DNA of 64,000 nucleotides. Source: JASHVB01 sp035508435 (GTDB taxonomy: Bacteria; Pseudomonadota; Alphaproteobacteria; Acetobacterales; Acetobacteraceae). A program made the translations under genes and the position numbers. The DNA lies in contig DATJNA010000070.1 of assembly GCA_035508435.1 (NCBI GenBank), forward strand, positions 35,200-99,199, given 5' to 3'. Every line of letters begins with the position of its first letter. Within the stretch, counting starts at the first letter, position 1. Below the pieces are notes generated by a model that worked only from the letters and a program-made list of their open reading frames with translations, was not told the DNA's origin and searched no databases. Positions 7,436 to 16,442 of this stretch are shown here, piece after piece.

Positions 7436-8935
7436 ATGGCGCGGGTCAACACCTTCGCCTTCTCCGGCATCGACGCGGTACCGGTGGAGGTGCAGGTGCA
7501 GATCTCCGCGGGCGCCCCTGCCTTCCTGGTGGTCGGCCTGCCCGACAAGGCGGTAGGCGAGGCGCGTGAGCGGGTCCGCGCCGCCTTCAGCGCGATGGGC
7601 CTGTCGCTGCCGCCGCGGCGCATCCTGATCAACCTGAAGCCCGCGGACCTGCTGAAGGAAGGCAGCCATTTCGACCTGCCGCTCGCACTCGGCGTGCTGG
7701 CCGCGATGGACGTGCTGCCGCGGGACGAGATCACCGGCTACGCGGCGCTGGGCGAGCTTTCCCTCGACGGCGCCCTGACCGGGGTCGCCGGCGTGCTGCC
7801 TGCCGCGATGGGAGCCTCGGCCCGCGACCTGGGCCTGATCTGTCCGGCAGGGCAGGGGGGTGAGGCGGCCTGGGCCGGCCGCATCGAAGTGCTGGCGCCG
7901 GCCGACCTGCTGTCGCTGATCAACCATTTCCGTGGCACCCAGGTGCTGACCCCGCCGGAGCCCGCCGGCGTGGCGGAGCCTGGCCGCCTGCCGGACCTGG
8001 CCGAGGTGAAGGGGATGGAGACGGCGCGCCGCGCGCTGGAGATCGCGGCCGCCGGCGGTCACAACCTGCTGCTGATCGGTCCTCCCGGCGCCGGCAAGTC
8101 GATGCTGGCCGCCCGCCTGCCTGGGCTGCTGCCCGACCTCGCGCCGCGCGAGGCGCTGGAGGTGAGCATGATCCACAGCGTCGCCGGCTTGCTCGATGGC
8201 GGCCGGCTGGTGATGCGCCCGCCGTTCCGTGAGCCGCACCACTCGGCGTCGCAGGCGGCGCTGACCGGCGGCGGCCAGCGCGCGCGTCCCGGCGAGGTCT
8301 CCCTGGCGCACCGCGGCGTACTGTTTCTCGATGAGCTGCCGGAGTTCCCGCGCCCGGCGCTGGATGCTCTGCGCCAGCCGATGGAGACGGGCCGCACCAC
8401 GGTCTCGCGCGCCATCGCGCACGTCACCTACCCTGCGCGGTTCCAGTTGGTGGCGGCGATGAACCCGTGCCGCTGCGGTTATTTCGGCGATGCCGCCCGC
8501 GAATGCGGCCGGGCGCCGCGCTGCGCCGAGGACTACCTGCACAAGGTCAGCGGCCCGGTGCTGGACCGCATGGACCTGACGATCGAGGTGCAGGCAGCGT
8601 CCGCCGACGAACTGGCGCGCGCGCCGGCGGGCGAACGCAGCGAAGCTGTGGCGGCGCGGGTGGCGCGGGCACGCGCGGCGCAGCGGCTGCGCTACGGCGC
8701 CGACGGCCCGCTGTGCAACGCCGAGGTGGACATGGCGGCGGTGCGTCTGCTTCCCGAAGCGCAGGCGCTGGCGAGCCAGGCGATGGACCGCCTGCGCCTG
8801 TCGCCGCGTGGCTACAAGCGCGTGCTGCGGGTGGGCCGGACGATCGCCGACCTGGCCGGGGCGGAGGCCGTCGGGCGGGTGCATGTCGCCGAGGCGCTGG
8901 CGTTCCGCCACCGCGTGCCGGGGCGGCGAGGGTGA
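7436..8935 (+). CDS. comM: YifB/ComM-family Mg-chelatase-like AAA+ ATPase
   Basis: Predicted 499 aa, the usual family length. The N-terminal ChlI-like domain opens MARVNTFAFSGID, followed by VVGLPDKAVGEARERVRAA. The AAA+ core has a Walker A GPPGAGKS at about residues 215-222, a Walker B-like VLFLDELPEFPR, and the cysteine-bearing NPCRCGYFGD region. In Vibrio and Haemophilus, ComM is a branch-migration helicase used in natural transformation. The start at 7436 fits the family; an in-frame ATG at 7400 would add 12 residues. The gene stands alone on the plus strand. Confidence 0.93.
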   Translation: MARVNTFAFSGIDAVPVEVQVQISAGAPAFLVVGLPDKAVGEARERVRAAFSAMGLSLPPRRILINLKPADLLKEGSHFDLPLALGVLAAMDVLPRDEITGYAALGELSLDGALTGVAGVLPAAMGASARDLGLICPAGQGGEAAWAGRIEVLAPADLLSLINHFRGTQVLTPPEPAGVAEPGRLPDLAEVKGMETARRALEIAAAGGHNLLLIGPPGAGKSMLAARLPGLLPDLAPREALEVSMIHSVAGLLDGGRLVMRPPFREPHHSASQAALTGGGQRARPGEVSLAHRGVLFLDELPEFPRPALDALRQPMETGRTTVSRAIAHVTYPARFQLVAAMNPCRCGYFGDAARECGRAPRCAEDYLHKVSGPVLDRMDLTIEVQAASADELARAPAGERSEAVAARVARARAAQRLRYGADGPLCNAEVDMAAVRLLPEAQALASQAMDRLRLSPRGYKRVLRVGRTIADLAGAEAVGRVHVAEALAFRHRVPGRRG

Positions 8936-8963
8936 TGGACAGCTATCACCTAAATTGTTATAG

Positions 8964-9254
8964 ATGCCGCGCGCCAGACCGATACGGCACCGGAAGCGCC
9001 GCTACGATGACGGCATGATCCTCGAGATGGTGCTCTGGGAACTACCGTCACCGATGCGTGGATCGAAACACAGGCTGAAATATGCCTGGTTCTACCGCAA
9101 CGAGAATGCACGATTGGCTGGCTGCGACCATGCAGCGGGCAAAGGAGACCATCGTCATCATGGTGCGTGGCAAGAGCCGTACCATGTCACCGCCGCCAAC
9201 CAATGGTTCGCCGACTTCCTGGCGGACGTGCGGGCAATCCGCAGCCGAGGGTGA
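8964..9254 (+). CDS. tumE: TumE-family (DUF6516) toxin-like protein
   Basis: Predicted 96 aa. The segments YDDGMILEMVLWELP, HRLKYAWFYR and the C-terminal GKGDHRHHG...WFADFLADVR match what I recall of the DUF6516 family, annotated as the toxin of TumE/TumA toxin-antitoxin modules. The gene is followed after 5 nt by a small winged-helix gene, the typical order for this system. It sits 28 nt behind comM. The start at 8964 is the only ATG that keeps the basic N-terminal strand. Toxicity is inferred from family and context. Confidence 0.72.
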   Translation: MPRARPIRHRKRRYDDGMILEMVLWELPSPMRGSKHRLKYAWFYRNENARLAGCDHAAGKGDHRHHGAWQEPYHVTAANQWFADFLADVRAIRSRG

Positions 9255-9259
9255 CAGTG

Positions 9260-9616
9260 ATGGCAGCGTCGGACCTTAAGGTGATCGTCGGCGGGAGCAT
9301 GGACGCCGCCGCCGCTGACCCGTTGGATGCCTGGCATCGAACCGAGCGAGGTGAGCAAGTTCCGACGGAGCGCGTGCTCGCTTTCGAAGGCTTTGACGGT
9401 TTGTTCAAAGTACTGACCGGCGAGCGGTTCCGCCTGCTGCGCCACCTGCACGATCATCCCGAACCGTCGATCAGTGCGTTGGCGCGTTCACTGGGCCGAC
9501 AGTACAGCCGGGTCCACGCCGATGTCGTGGCACTCCAGACGGCAGGCCTGATTGCCCGCAGTCATGGAGCGTTGCGTGCCACGGCCGATCGCATCACGGC
9601 AGAGATTCGACTTTGA
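9260..9616 (+). CDS. tumA: TumA-like HTH antitoxin/regulator
   Basis: Predicted 118 aa. The C-terminal two thirds form a winged helix-turn-helix: RLLRHLHDHPEPSISALARS, then a recognition-like QYSRVHADVVALQTAGLI stretch. This is the MarR-like HVO_A0114 type often paired with DUF6516 toxins. The ATG at 9260 lies 5 nt after the toxin stop, which implies one transcript and probable autoregulation. The first ~45 residues are variable and may contact the toxin. Confidence 0.7.
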   Translation: MAASDLKVIVGGSMDAAAADPLDAWHRTERGEQVPTERVLAFEGFDGLFKVLTGERFRLLRHLHDHPEPSISALARSLGRQYSRVHADVVALQTAGLIARSHGALRATADRITAEIRL

Positions 9617-9726
9617 CGGCAACCCGGCGGCGGCGCGCTGGCGCCACTCGGTCCCGGGCCATCGCTGCGTGTTGCGGTCGGCCTCCGCCGGCGTCACCCT
9701 GCGACCCAACCCAACAGGAGCCCCCC

Positions 9727-10056
9727 ATGTTCATCGCCATGAACCGCTTCAAGGTGCTGCGCGGCGCGGAAGCCGATTTCGAGGAGGTCTGGACCAGCCG
9801 CGACACCCACCTGAACGGCGTCCCCGGCTTCGTCACCTTCCACCTGCTGCGCGGCCCGGAGCATGACGACCACACGCTCTATTCCTCCCACACGATCTGG
9901 CGCAGCCGCGGCGATTTCGAGGACTGGACCCGCTCGGAAGCCTTCCGCCTGGCGCATCGCGACGCGGGGCAGAACAAGCCGCTCTATCTCGGCCACCCGG
10001 ATTTCGAGGGCTTCGAGGTGGTGCAGGAAATCCAGGCAGGACGGGAGGCAGCGTAA
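9727..10056 (+). CDS. Antibiotic biosynthesis monooxygenase (ABM)-fold protein
   Basis: Predicted 109 aa dimeric alpha-beta barrel protein. The opening MFIAMNRFKVLRGAEADFEE and the later VTFHLLRGPEHDDH and HTIWRSRGDFEDWTRSEAF segments are typical of ABM or HmoB/IsdG-like proteins. Members act as cofactor-free monooxygenases or haem-degrading enzymes; the active-site set cannot be judged here. An AGGAG sequence lies just upstream of the ATG at 9727. Its stop overlaps the next gene's start (TAATG), so it is probably co-expressed with the SDR that follows. Confidence 0.75.
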   Translation: MFIAMNRFKVLRGAEADFEEVWTSRDTHLNGVPGFVTFHLLRGPEHDDHTLYSSHTIWRSRGDFEDWTRSEAFRLAHRDAGQNKPLYLGHPDFEGFEVVQEIQAGREAA

Positions 10057-10856
10057 TGGATTTCAGCGGGAAGGTCTGCGTGGTGACCGGTGCCGGTTCC
10101 GGCATCGGCCGCGCCAGCGCGCTCGGTTTTGCGCAGCGCGGCGGCAAGGTGGTGGTGGCCGACGTGAATGGCGACGGCGCCGCCGCGGTGACGGCGGAGA
10201 TCGCCGCGGCCGGTGGCACCGCCTTGGCGGTCACCGCCGACATGACAAATCCGAAACAAATCGATGCGATGCTGGACCGGGCGGTCGAAGCGTACGGGCG
10301 GCTCGACGTGCTGCACAACAATGCGTTCGGCGTCCCCGCCGCGCTGCAAGGCCGGCGCATGGTCCGCGTCGCCGAGCTGGATCAGAACGTCTGGGACTAC
10401 ACGCTTCAGGTCGGCCTGACCGCGGTGATGCAGGCCACGCGCGGCGCGCTGGCGATCATGCTGCGCCAGGGCGGCGGCGCGATCGTCAACACCGCCTCGA
10501 TCTCCGGTTTGTTCGGCGACTACGGGATCGCGGCGTATAACGCGATGAAGGCGGGCGTGGTGAACTTCACCCGCGTGGTGGCAATGGAATATGCGGGGGC
10601 AAACATCCGCTGCAACTGCATCTGCCCCGGCGCCATCGACACGCCACTGCTGCGGCGTTCGCTCGACACGATCCAGGGGTTCGGCCAGGCCACAGTCGCA
10701 CAGATCCCGATGGGGCGGCTTGGGCGGCCGGAGGAGATGGCGAACGTGGTGATGTTCCTGGCCTCCGACCTGGCGTCGTACGTCACCGGGGCGGCGTTCG
10801 TCGCCGATGGCGGACTGACGGCGAAGACCGGGATTCCGACCCGGTTCACCGACTGA
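10056..10856 (+). CDS. Short-chain dehydrogenase/reductase (SDR)
   Basis: Predicted 266 aa NAD(P)-dependent oxidoreductase of the classical SDR type. The cofactor motif TGAGSGIG is at residues 11-18, the structural HNNAFG replaces the more common NNAG, and the catalytic YNAMK with an upstream serine (NTASISG) is intact. The C-terminal VADGGLTAKTG fits the family. The start shares one base with the stop of the ABM protein. Its position between that gene and an MFS transporter suggests a small catabolic or detoxification unit; the substrate is unknown. Confidence 0.88.
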   Translation: MDFSGKVCVVTGAGSGIGRASALGFAQRGGKVVVADVNGDGAAAVTAEIAAAGGTALAVTADMTNPKQIDAMLDRAVEAYGRLDVLHNNAFGVPAALQGRRMVRVAELDQNVWDYTLQVGLTAVMQATRGALAIMLRQGGGAIVNTASISGLFGDYGIAAYNAMKAGVVNFTRVVAMEYAGANIRCNCICPGAIDTPLLRRSLDTIQGFGQATVAQIPMGRLGRPEEMANVVMFLASDLASYVTGAAFVADGGLTAKTGIPTRFTD

Positions 10857-10869
10857 GCAATCCAGCGCG

Positions 10870-12090
10870 ATGCATAGCGTCGAAACGCGCACGTCCTGGC
10901 TGATTGCCTGCACCTCGTTGGCGGCGATGTCGGTCTCCTACGGCGCGCCGCAGATCACGGTGGTGGCGCTGCGGCCGATTGCCGCGGCACTCGGCAACGC
11001 GCGCGAACTTCCGGCTCTGGCCTATTCGCTCGCGTGGCTCGGGATGGCCGTGGGCGGCCTGGCGATGGGACGCATCGCCGATCGGATCGGTGTCCGCTGG
11101 ACCGTGGCATTCGGCGCGGCGATGGTCGCGACCGGGCTCGTGGTCGCGAGTTGCGGGGCAGCGTGGCAGCTCATCCTCGGCCACGGGGTGTTCATCGGCC
11201 TGCTGGGCAACGCCGGACTGAACGCGCCGCTCTACGTCTATGTCAGCCGCTGGTTCGACCGCAGGCGCGGCACGGCGCTGGCGCTGATCTCCTCCGGCCA
11301 ATACGTCGCCGGCATGATCTGGCCGACATTGTTCGCGCACGCGACCGCCACGGTGGGCTGGCAACAGACCATGCGCTGGTTCGCCGTGTTGGAGCTGCTG
11401 ACCGTCCTGCCGCTGGCGCTGCTGGTGCTGCGCAACCCGCCGGAGGCAGCGCCGAGCGGACCCGCCGCCAGGCTCCACGCCAGCGCTCGAGTGCTTGGGC
11501 TGCGGCCCAACGTCGCGCTGCTGCTGCTGGGCTGCGCCGGGTTCTGCTGCTGCGTGCCGATGGCGATGCCGCAGGGGCACCTGGTGGCGTTCTGCGGTGA
11601 CCTCGGCATCCCGGCCGAGCAAGGCGCGGCGATGCTGTCGCTGCTGCTGGCGAGCGCCTTCATCAGCCGGCAGTTCTGGGGCTGGCTGTCCGATCGGATC
11701 GGCGGGCTGCGCACCATCCTCTCCGCCTCCACCATCCAGCTCGTCACCATGACCGGCTTTCTGCTGACGCAGAGCGAGGCTGGATTGTTCACCGTCTCGG
11801 CCTTGTTCGGCTTCGGCTTCAGCGGCCTGATTCCTGCCTATGTGCTGGCGGTGCGCGAGCTGTTCCCGCCGGCGGAGGCCAGTTGGCGCGTGCCTGCCAT
11901 GCTGTTGTTCAGCGGATCCGGCATGGCGGCGGGCGGCTGGCTCGCGGGCTGGATCTACGATCATGCCGGCTTCTATGGCGCGGCGTTCGCCACCGGCCTG
12001 GTGTTCAATGCTGTGAACCTGCTGATCATCGGTCCGCTGGTGCTGCAATGGCGCCGGGGGCAGCGGATGGATTTCGCGGCAGCGCAGTGA
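10870..12090 (+). CDS. MFS transporter
   Basis: Predicted 406 aa with about twelve hydrophobic segments in two halves. The loop between helices 2 and 3 carries the MFS signature-like GRIADRIGVRW, repeated in the second half as LSDRIGGLR. An SRWFDRRRGTALAL segment after helix 4 resembles oxalate/formate-type and monocarboxylate antiporter relatives. It starts 13 nt after the SDR gene and is likely co-transcribed with it. Substrate and direction of transport are not evident. Confidence 0.87.
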   Translation: MHSVETRTSWLIACTSLAAMSVSYGAPQITVVALRPIAAALGNARELPALAYSLAWLGMAVGGLAMGRIADRIGVRWTVAFGAAMVATGLVVASCGAAWQLILGHGVFIGLLGNAGLNAPLYVYVSRWFDRRRGTALALISSGQYVAGMIWPTLFAHATATVGWQQTMRWFAVLELLTVLPLALLVLRNPPEAAPSGPAARLHASARVLGLRPNVALLLLGCAGFCCCVPMAMPQGHLVAFCGDLGIPAEQGAAMLSLLLASAFISRQFWGWLSDRIGGLRTILSASTIQLVTMTGFLLTQSEAGLFTVSALFGFGFSGLIPAYVLAVRELFPPAEASWRVPAMLLFSGSGMAAGGWLAGWIYDHAGFYGAAFATGLVFNAVNLLIIGPLVLQWRRGQRMDFAAAQ

Positions 12091-12397
12091 CGGCGGCGAC
12101 GTTGCCGTGATGCTCGCGGTGGGAGTTGCAATACCGCTGCGTCCGGCTGGTGGCTCTGCGCGCAGGTTTTGACGCGTTGCCCGGAGCGGTTGTGCGTGGC
12201 CGCCCTCTTGCTACGTGACGGCGTCGTCTGACGTGCCGGACTCGGCGCAACTGTTAATTATGACAGCAGATTCGGGCGCGGCATCGCCGCGATATGGGCG
12301 CGCCGTCGCGGCTGGCGGGAGCGGGTGTACCGCCTTTACTTTCTTCTGTTACCGTACCAAGCTGCGTGCGGCGCAGCGCATTTGAGGAGTTCCGCCG
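12091..12397 (+). promoter_or_regulatory. Leader region upstream of the metalloprotease-Hint gene
   Basis: This ~300 bp gap has no credible gene. Its end carries a strong ribosome binding site (GAGGAG) about ten bases before the ATG at 12398. An AT-richer patch (AACTGTTAATTATGACAG, about 12249-12266) stands out against the GC-rich surroundings and may belong to the promoter. No terminator-like hairpin after the MFS gene was evident. Confidence 0.35.
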
Positions 12398-15037
12398 ATG
12401 TCGGGCACCATCGTCGTCTCCAACACTGACCCCACCGCCATCGAGAGCGGCTACTCGTGGAACGGGATGGACACCGCGGGAGCGCCCGTCATCGTCACCT
12501 TCTCGTTCCCGACCTCGCTGCCCGCTTATGATGAAACAATTGGCGGTTTCACCCCGGCGACGGTGGCCAGCTTCACCGCGTTCACCGCGGCCGAGCAAGC
12601 GCAGGCGCTCGCGGCACTGGGTCAATGGGCCGCCGCGTCCGGCATCGTGTTCATCGAGGTGCCGCCGGGCGAGGGCGACATCACTTTCGCCAACGTCAAT
12701 TTCAGTACCACGACCACGACGTCAACGAACGGCGACTATCAGAACGCCGGCGGCATCGGTTTCTATCCGTTCGGCAATTGGAGTTTTTCCACCGGCAACA
12801 GCAGCGTCGGTTACGGCTTTACCAGCGACCTGAGCCCTGCCGGCGCCGTATTCATGAACTCGGCCTATATCAACAACGGCACGATTGATCTCGGCACCCT
12901 GCTGCACGAAATCGGCCATGCCATTGGCATGAAGCATCCCGACCAGACTCTCTATACTGCTGACGGCGTCTACCACAACCATGTGCTGAACCCGATGGAG
13001 AACAGCGCCACCATCACCATCATGTCGGAGACCGGAGACACCAACAACGAAACCAACCCTACCCTGTTCACGCTCGACAAGCTCGCAGCCGCCGACCTGT
13101 ACGGCCCCGCCGGCACCGGCGGCGTTGAAACCGTGTCCGCCTCCGGGGTCAATTCGGTATCGTTCTGGACCTGGGACGCCACCACCGACACGCTCACTCA
13201 GACGGCGATATCCGCCAGCGAAACCATTCACGGCACCTCGGTCAACGACATCATCTACGGCTACGATTATGGCGGCAGCGTCGCCACCAGCGGCACCATC
13301 AGCATGTTCGGTCTGGACGGCAACAACACGCTGTATGCCGGCTCCGGCAATACCAATCTGTACGGCGGTCCCGACGCCAACACTCTGATCGGCGGCGCGG
13401 GCAATGACAGCTTCTATGTCTACAGCGATCAGACCAGCGTCGAGGACGCCTACACCACAGGCAACAACGAGCTGTATGCCGTCGGGGTAAACGCTACGCT
13501 GCCGGTGAACGTCGATACGCTGCAACTCTACGGCACCCTACTGACAGGTACCGGCAACGACCAGAACGACAGCATATTCGGCGACGGCGTTTATTCGAAC
13601 ACTCTGATCGCCGGCTCGGGCAACGACTATATGGTTGGCGGCAGCGGCGGCAACACGCTGGTTTCCGGCACCGGCATCGACACGATGTATGGCGGCAACG
13701 GCACCAACACTGCCAATACTTTCGTGTTCGCGCCCGGCTCGGCGCCGGTCAACAACCCGAACGGCATCGACTATATTGGCGATTTCCGGCCCGGCACCGA
13801 CAAGCTGGATTTTTCCGCGTTCGCGAAAGCCGGCCACACGCTCAGCTTCGTCGGCACTGCGCCACTCACCGCCCCCGGCCAGGTTGATTATTCCACCTCG
13901 GACGGCTTCACCTTCGTCGAAGGCGACGTCACCAGCGCGGGGGCTGCCGACTTTGAAATCCAGATCGCCGGCAGCCTCAACCTGCAAGCCAGCGATTTCA
14001 GCTTTTCATCTGCGTGTTTCGCCACCGGCACTTTCATCCTGACCGATCGAGGCGAGATCGCGGTCGAGCATCTGACGGCAGGCGACCATGTGACGACCAT
14101 GTCGGGTGCGTCCCGTCCGGTTCGCTGGATCGGGCACCGCCGCATCGATTGTTCGCGGCATCCGGATCCGCGCCAGGTTTGGCCGGTTCGTGTGGCGGCC
14201 GGCGCATTCGGCGAAACTCTGCCACGCCGGGACCTTTGGCTGTCGCCCGACCACGCGGTCTACATGCAGGGCGGGCTGATCCCGATCAAACTTCTGGTCA
14301 ACGGATCGACCATCAGACAGATACGAATGAATGCAGTGACCTATTATCATGTTGAGCTATCGGGACACGACATATTGCTGGCCGAAGGATTGCCGGCGGA
14401 GTCCTATCTCGACACCGGCAACCGCTTCATGTTCGAGAACGGTGGAGCGTCACTCCTGCTGCACCCGTACCTGGAAACTGCGAACGATCAGGCCCGGCGC
14501 GTCGCGGAGTCCTGCGTGCCGTTGGTTTGCGATGCGGAGCGCGTGGAGCCGCTATGGCATTCGCTTGCCGCGCGCGCAGAGAAGCTGGGGTTTCCTCCGC
14601 GGGTCGTGGCGGTCACTGACGACCCGATGCTGTGCATTCGTATCGGCGGCAGGGATTTCAGGCCGGTCCACCACCTGGCAAACCGATATCAGTTTGTGCT
14701 TGCGCGAAGTCGCGGTGACGCCCGGCTCGTTTCTCGCAGCGCCGTGCCTTCGGACATACGGCCGTGGATCGCTGATGACCGCAAGTTGGGCGTGGCGATA
14801 CGGCGAATCATCGTCTGGCGCGGCGCAGAGTGCAGCGAACTCGCGTTAGATGATCCGCAACTGGGAGAGGGTTGGTGGGCGGTTGAGCGTGACGACGCCA
14901 CGATGTGGCGGTGGACCGATGGCAATGCCGCCCTTCCGATTGAGGGCGACCGGTTGATGGTCGAGATCGTGCTCGGCGGAACCGTACCCTATGCGGTGAC
15001 CGAACATTGCCCGGAGGCGACACGCGCAATTGCCTGA
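12398..15037 (+). CDS. Secreted M10-type metalloprotease with RTX-like repeats and C-terminal Hint_2 domain
   Basis: Predicted 879 aa in three parts. First, a serralysin/matrixin-like catalytic domain with the zinc motif HEIGHAIGMKH (His170, Glu171, His174, His180) and a downstream TIMSETG that can serve as Met-turn. Second, from about residue 290, glycine-aspartate-rich repeats such as LIGGAGNDSFYV and MYGGNGTNTANTF, typical of calcium-binding beta-rolls exported by type I systems. Third, a Hint_2 domain starting at Cys540 (CFATGTFILTDRGE) with LSPDHAV and an AESYLDTGNRF segment near its end, then a tail shared with the protein at 1-495. No classical signal peptide is present, consistent with type I export. 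Hint cleavage or splicing in this family is not established. Confidence 0.88.
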   Translation: MSGTIVVSNTDPTAIESGYSWNGMDTAGAPVIVTFSFPTSLPAYDETIGGFTPATVASFTAFTAAEQAQALAALGQWAAASGIVFIEVPPGEGDITFANVNFSTTTTTSTNGDYQNAGGIGFYPFGNWSFSTGNSSVGYGFTSDLSPAGAVFMNSAYINNGTIDLGTLLHEIGHAIGMKHPDQTLYTADGVYHNHVLNPMENSATITIMSETGDTNNETNPTLFTLDKLAAADLYGPAGTGGVETVSASGVNSVSFWTWDATTDTLTQTAISASETIHGTSVNDIIYGYDYGGSVATSGTISMFGLDGNNTLYAGSGNTNLYGGPDANTLIGGAGNDSFYVYSDQTSVEDAYTTGNNELYAVGVNATLPVNVDTLQLYGTLLTGTGNDQNDSIFGDGVYSNTLIAGSGNDYMVGGSGGNTLVSGTGIDTMYGGNGTNTANTFVFAPGSAPVNNPNGIDYIGDFRPGTDKLDFSAFAKAGHTLSFVGTAPLTAPGQVDYSTSDGFTFVEGDVTSAGAADFEIQIAGSLNLQASDFSFSSACFATGTFILTDRGEIAVEHLTAGDHVTTMSGASRPVRWIGHRRIDCSRHPDPRQVWPVRVAAGAFGETLPRRDLWLSPDHAVYMQGGLIPIKLLVNGSTIRQIRMNAVTYYHVELSGHDILLAEGLPAESYLDTGNRFMFENGGASLLLHPYLETANDQARRVAESCVPLVCDAERVEPLWHSLAARAEKLGFPPRVVAVTDDPMLCIRIGGRDFRPVHHLANRYQFVLARSRGDARLVSRSAVPSDIRPWIADDRKLGVAIRRIIVWRGAECSELALDDPQLGEGWWAVERDDATMWRWTDGNAALPIEGDRLMVEIVLGGTVPYAVTEHCPEATRAIA

Positions 15038-15153
15038 CCATGCGCGATGCCTCCATTCGCAGGCGGAGAAGCCGGCATGGGGCAGTCAGTTGAACGCGAC
15101 ACTGCATTTGCGTGGCCAGACATAAACCGAATATTAACGTTCGCCGGTCAAAT

Positions 15154-16287
15154 ATGGGCGTCATGCGTCTGTTCCCGACTTTCGAACCTGTGGAGACAGT
15201 CCTCGCCAGCCTGGCGGACGCGCTTGATGCGATCGATGTCGGCATCGTGCTTTTGAACCATGATCTGCATGTACAGTTCATCAACCGCCGCTTTGCCGAA
15301 ATCTGGGCGGGTCCGCCGGAGCTGTTGGTCAAGGATACCAGCTTCCGCATGCTGCTTGAGTATACGGCTACCAATGTCCAGTTCAGCGTACCGGCTGCCG
15401 AGCTGCCGGCATACCTGAACAATCGGGAAGCAGCGGTACGCGCATCAGCCGTATCGGCCACGGAAATCGATTTGCGCGACGGCCGGCGCCTGCTGTTTCG
15501 CAGCAGCCCGTGCAGCGGCGGCCGCATTCTGACCTACAATGACATCACAACCTTGAAGCGCAACCAGGAAATGCTGCACGAGGTGCGTGAGACCGCCGAA
15601 CGGACGATGGTTGAGCAACGGTTCAGTGCCGAAATGCTGGAGGGCCAGGCGGCCTATCTTGCATCCCTGGCCGAAACCGCGGACGAAAATGCCCGCCAGG
15701 CCGCCGTCGCGAACCAGCGGCTGGAACACGAGATAGCTGAGCGACGACAATTGGAGGTCGAGCTCCGCCGACTGGCGACAACGGATGCGCTGACCGGAAC
15801 ACTGAACCGGGCGCAATTCCTGTTGCTGGCCGGGCATGGATTCGAGCGCGCACGCCAACATGATCAGGCAATGGCGGTGCTGATGCTCGACATCGATTAT
15901 TTCAAGCGGATCAATGACAGCTACGGCCACTTCATCGGCGACGAGATGCTGAAACATTTTGTCGCCCTGCTCCGCGGCGGCATGCGCAACGGTGACTTGC
16001 TCGGACGCCTCGGCGGCGAAGAGTTCGCCGTCGTGCTGCCGGAAACCGATAGCCAGGCAGGATTTATGGTTGCGGAGCGTCTGCGGGCTCGTGTTGCTGC
16101 CACACCGCTGATTCACGGTGATCACTCGATCGGTATTACCGTCAGCATCGGACTGGCAACGGCTGGCGTCGATGACCGGACGATAGAGCAAACTTTGGCA
16201 CGGGCTGATGCCATGCTGTACGCGGCGAAGGCCAATGGCCGCAATCAGGTTCACCCGGCAGCGGCGACATCCGCTGCCCGGCAGTAA
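15154..16287 (+). CDS. PAS-GGDEF diguanylate cyclase
   Basis: Predicted 377 aa cytoplasmic protein. An N-terminal PAS_7-like domain (about residues 10-130, starting near LADALDAIDVGIVLL) is followed by a coiled-coil linker (REVRETAERTMVE through LEHEIAERRQLEVELRRL) and a GGDEF domain beginning TTDALTGTLNRAQF. The active-site loop is GGEEF at about residues 287-291, so c-di-GMP synthesis is expected. No clear RxxD inhibitory site was located. The ATG at 15154 is preferred; a GTG at 15112 would extend it by 14 residues. No membrane segment is present. Confidence 0.87.
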   Translation: MGVMRLFPTFEPVETVLASLADALDAIDVGIVLLNHDLHVQFINRRFAEIWAGPPELLVKDTSFRMLLEYTATNVQFSVPAAELPAYLNNREAAVRASAVSATEIDLRDGRRLLFRSSPCSGGRILTYNDITTLKRNQEMLHEVRETAERTMVEQRFSAEMLEGQAAYLASLAETADENARQAAVANQRLEHEIAERRQLEVELRRLATTDALTGTLNRAQFLLLAGHGFERARQHDQAMAVLMLDIDYFKRINDSYGHFIGDEMLKHFVALLRGGMRNGDLLGRLGGEEFAVVLPETDSQAGFMVAERLRARVAATPLIHGDHSIGITVSIGLATAGVDDRTIEQTLARADAMLYAAKANGRNQVHPAAATSAARQ

Positions 16288-16442
16288 TCCGGCCGCGCGC
16301 GACCCAAGCCTGGCATGCTCTCGACCAGCGTCACCGGCAGCTCGTCCTGCTGCCACAACCCACGGTTCCAGTTGCGGCGGATGTGACTGCCCAGGATTAA
16401 CCCAATATCAACCTTTTCGTGGCTTCCCTGCGTTCATCCAGG

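Noticed and set aside
7295..8911. 538-codon minus-strand frame opposite comM
   Set aside because: The plus strand has intact AAA+ motifs; this frame has none and no ribosome binding site.
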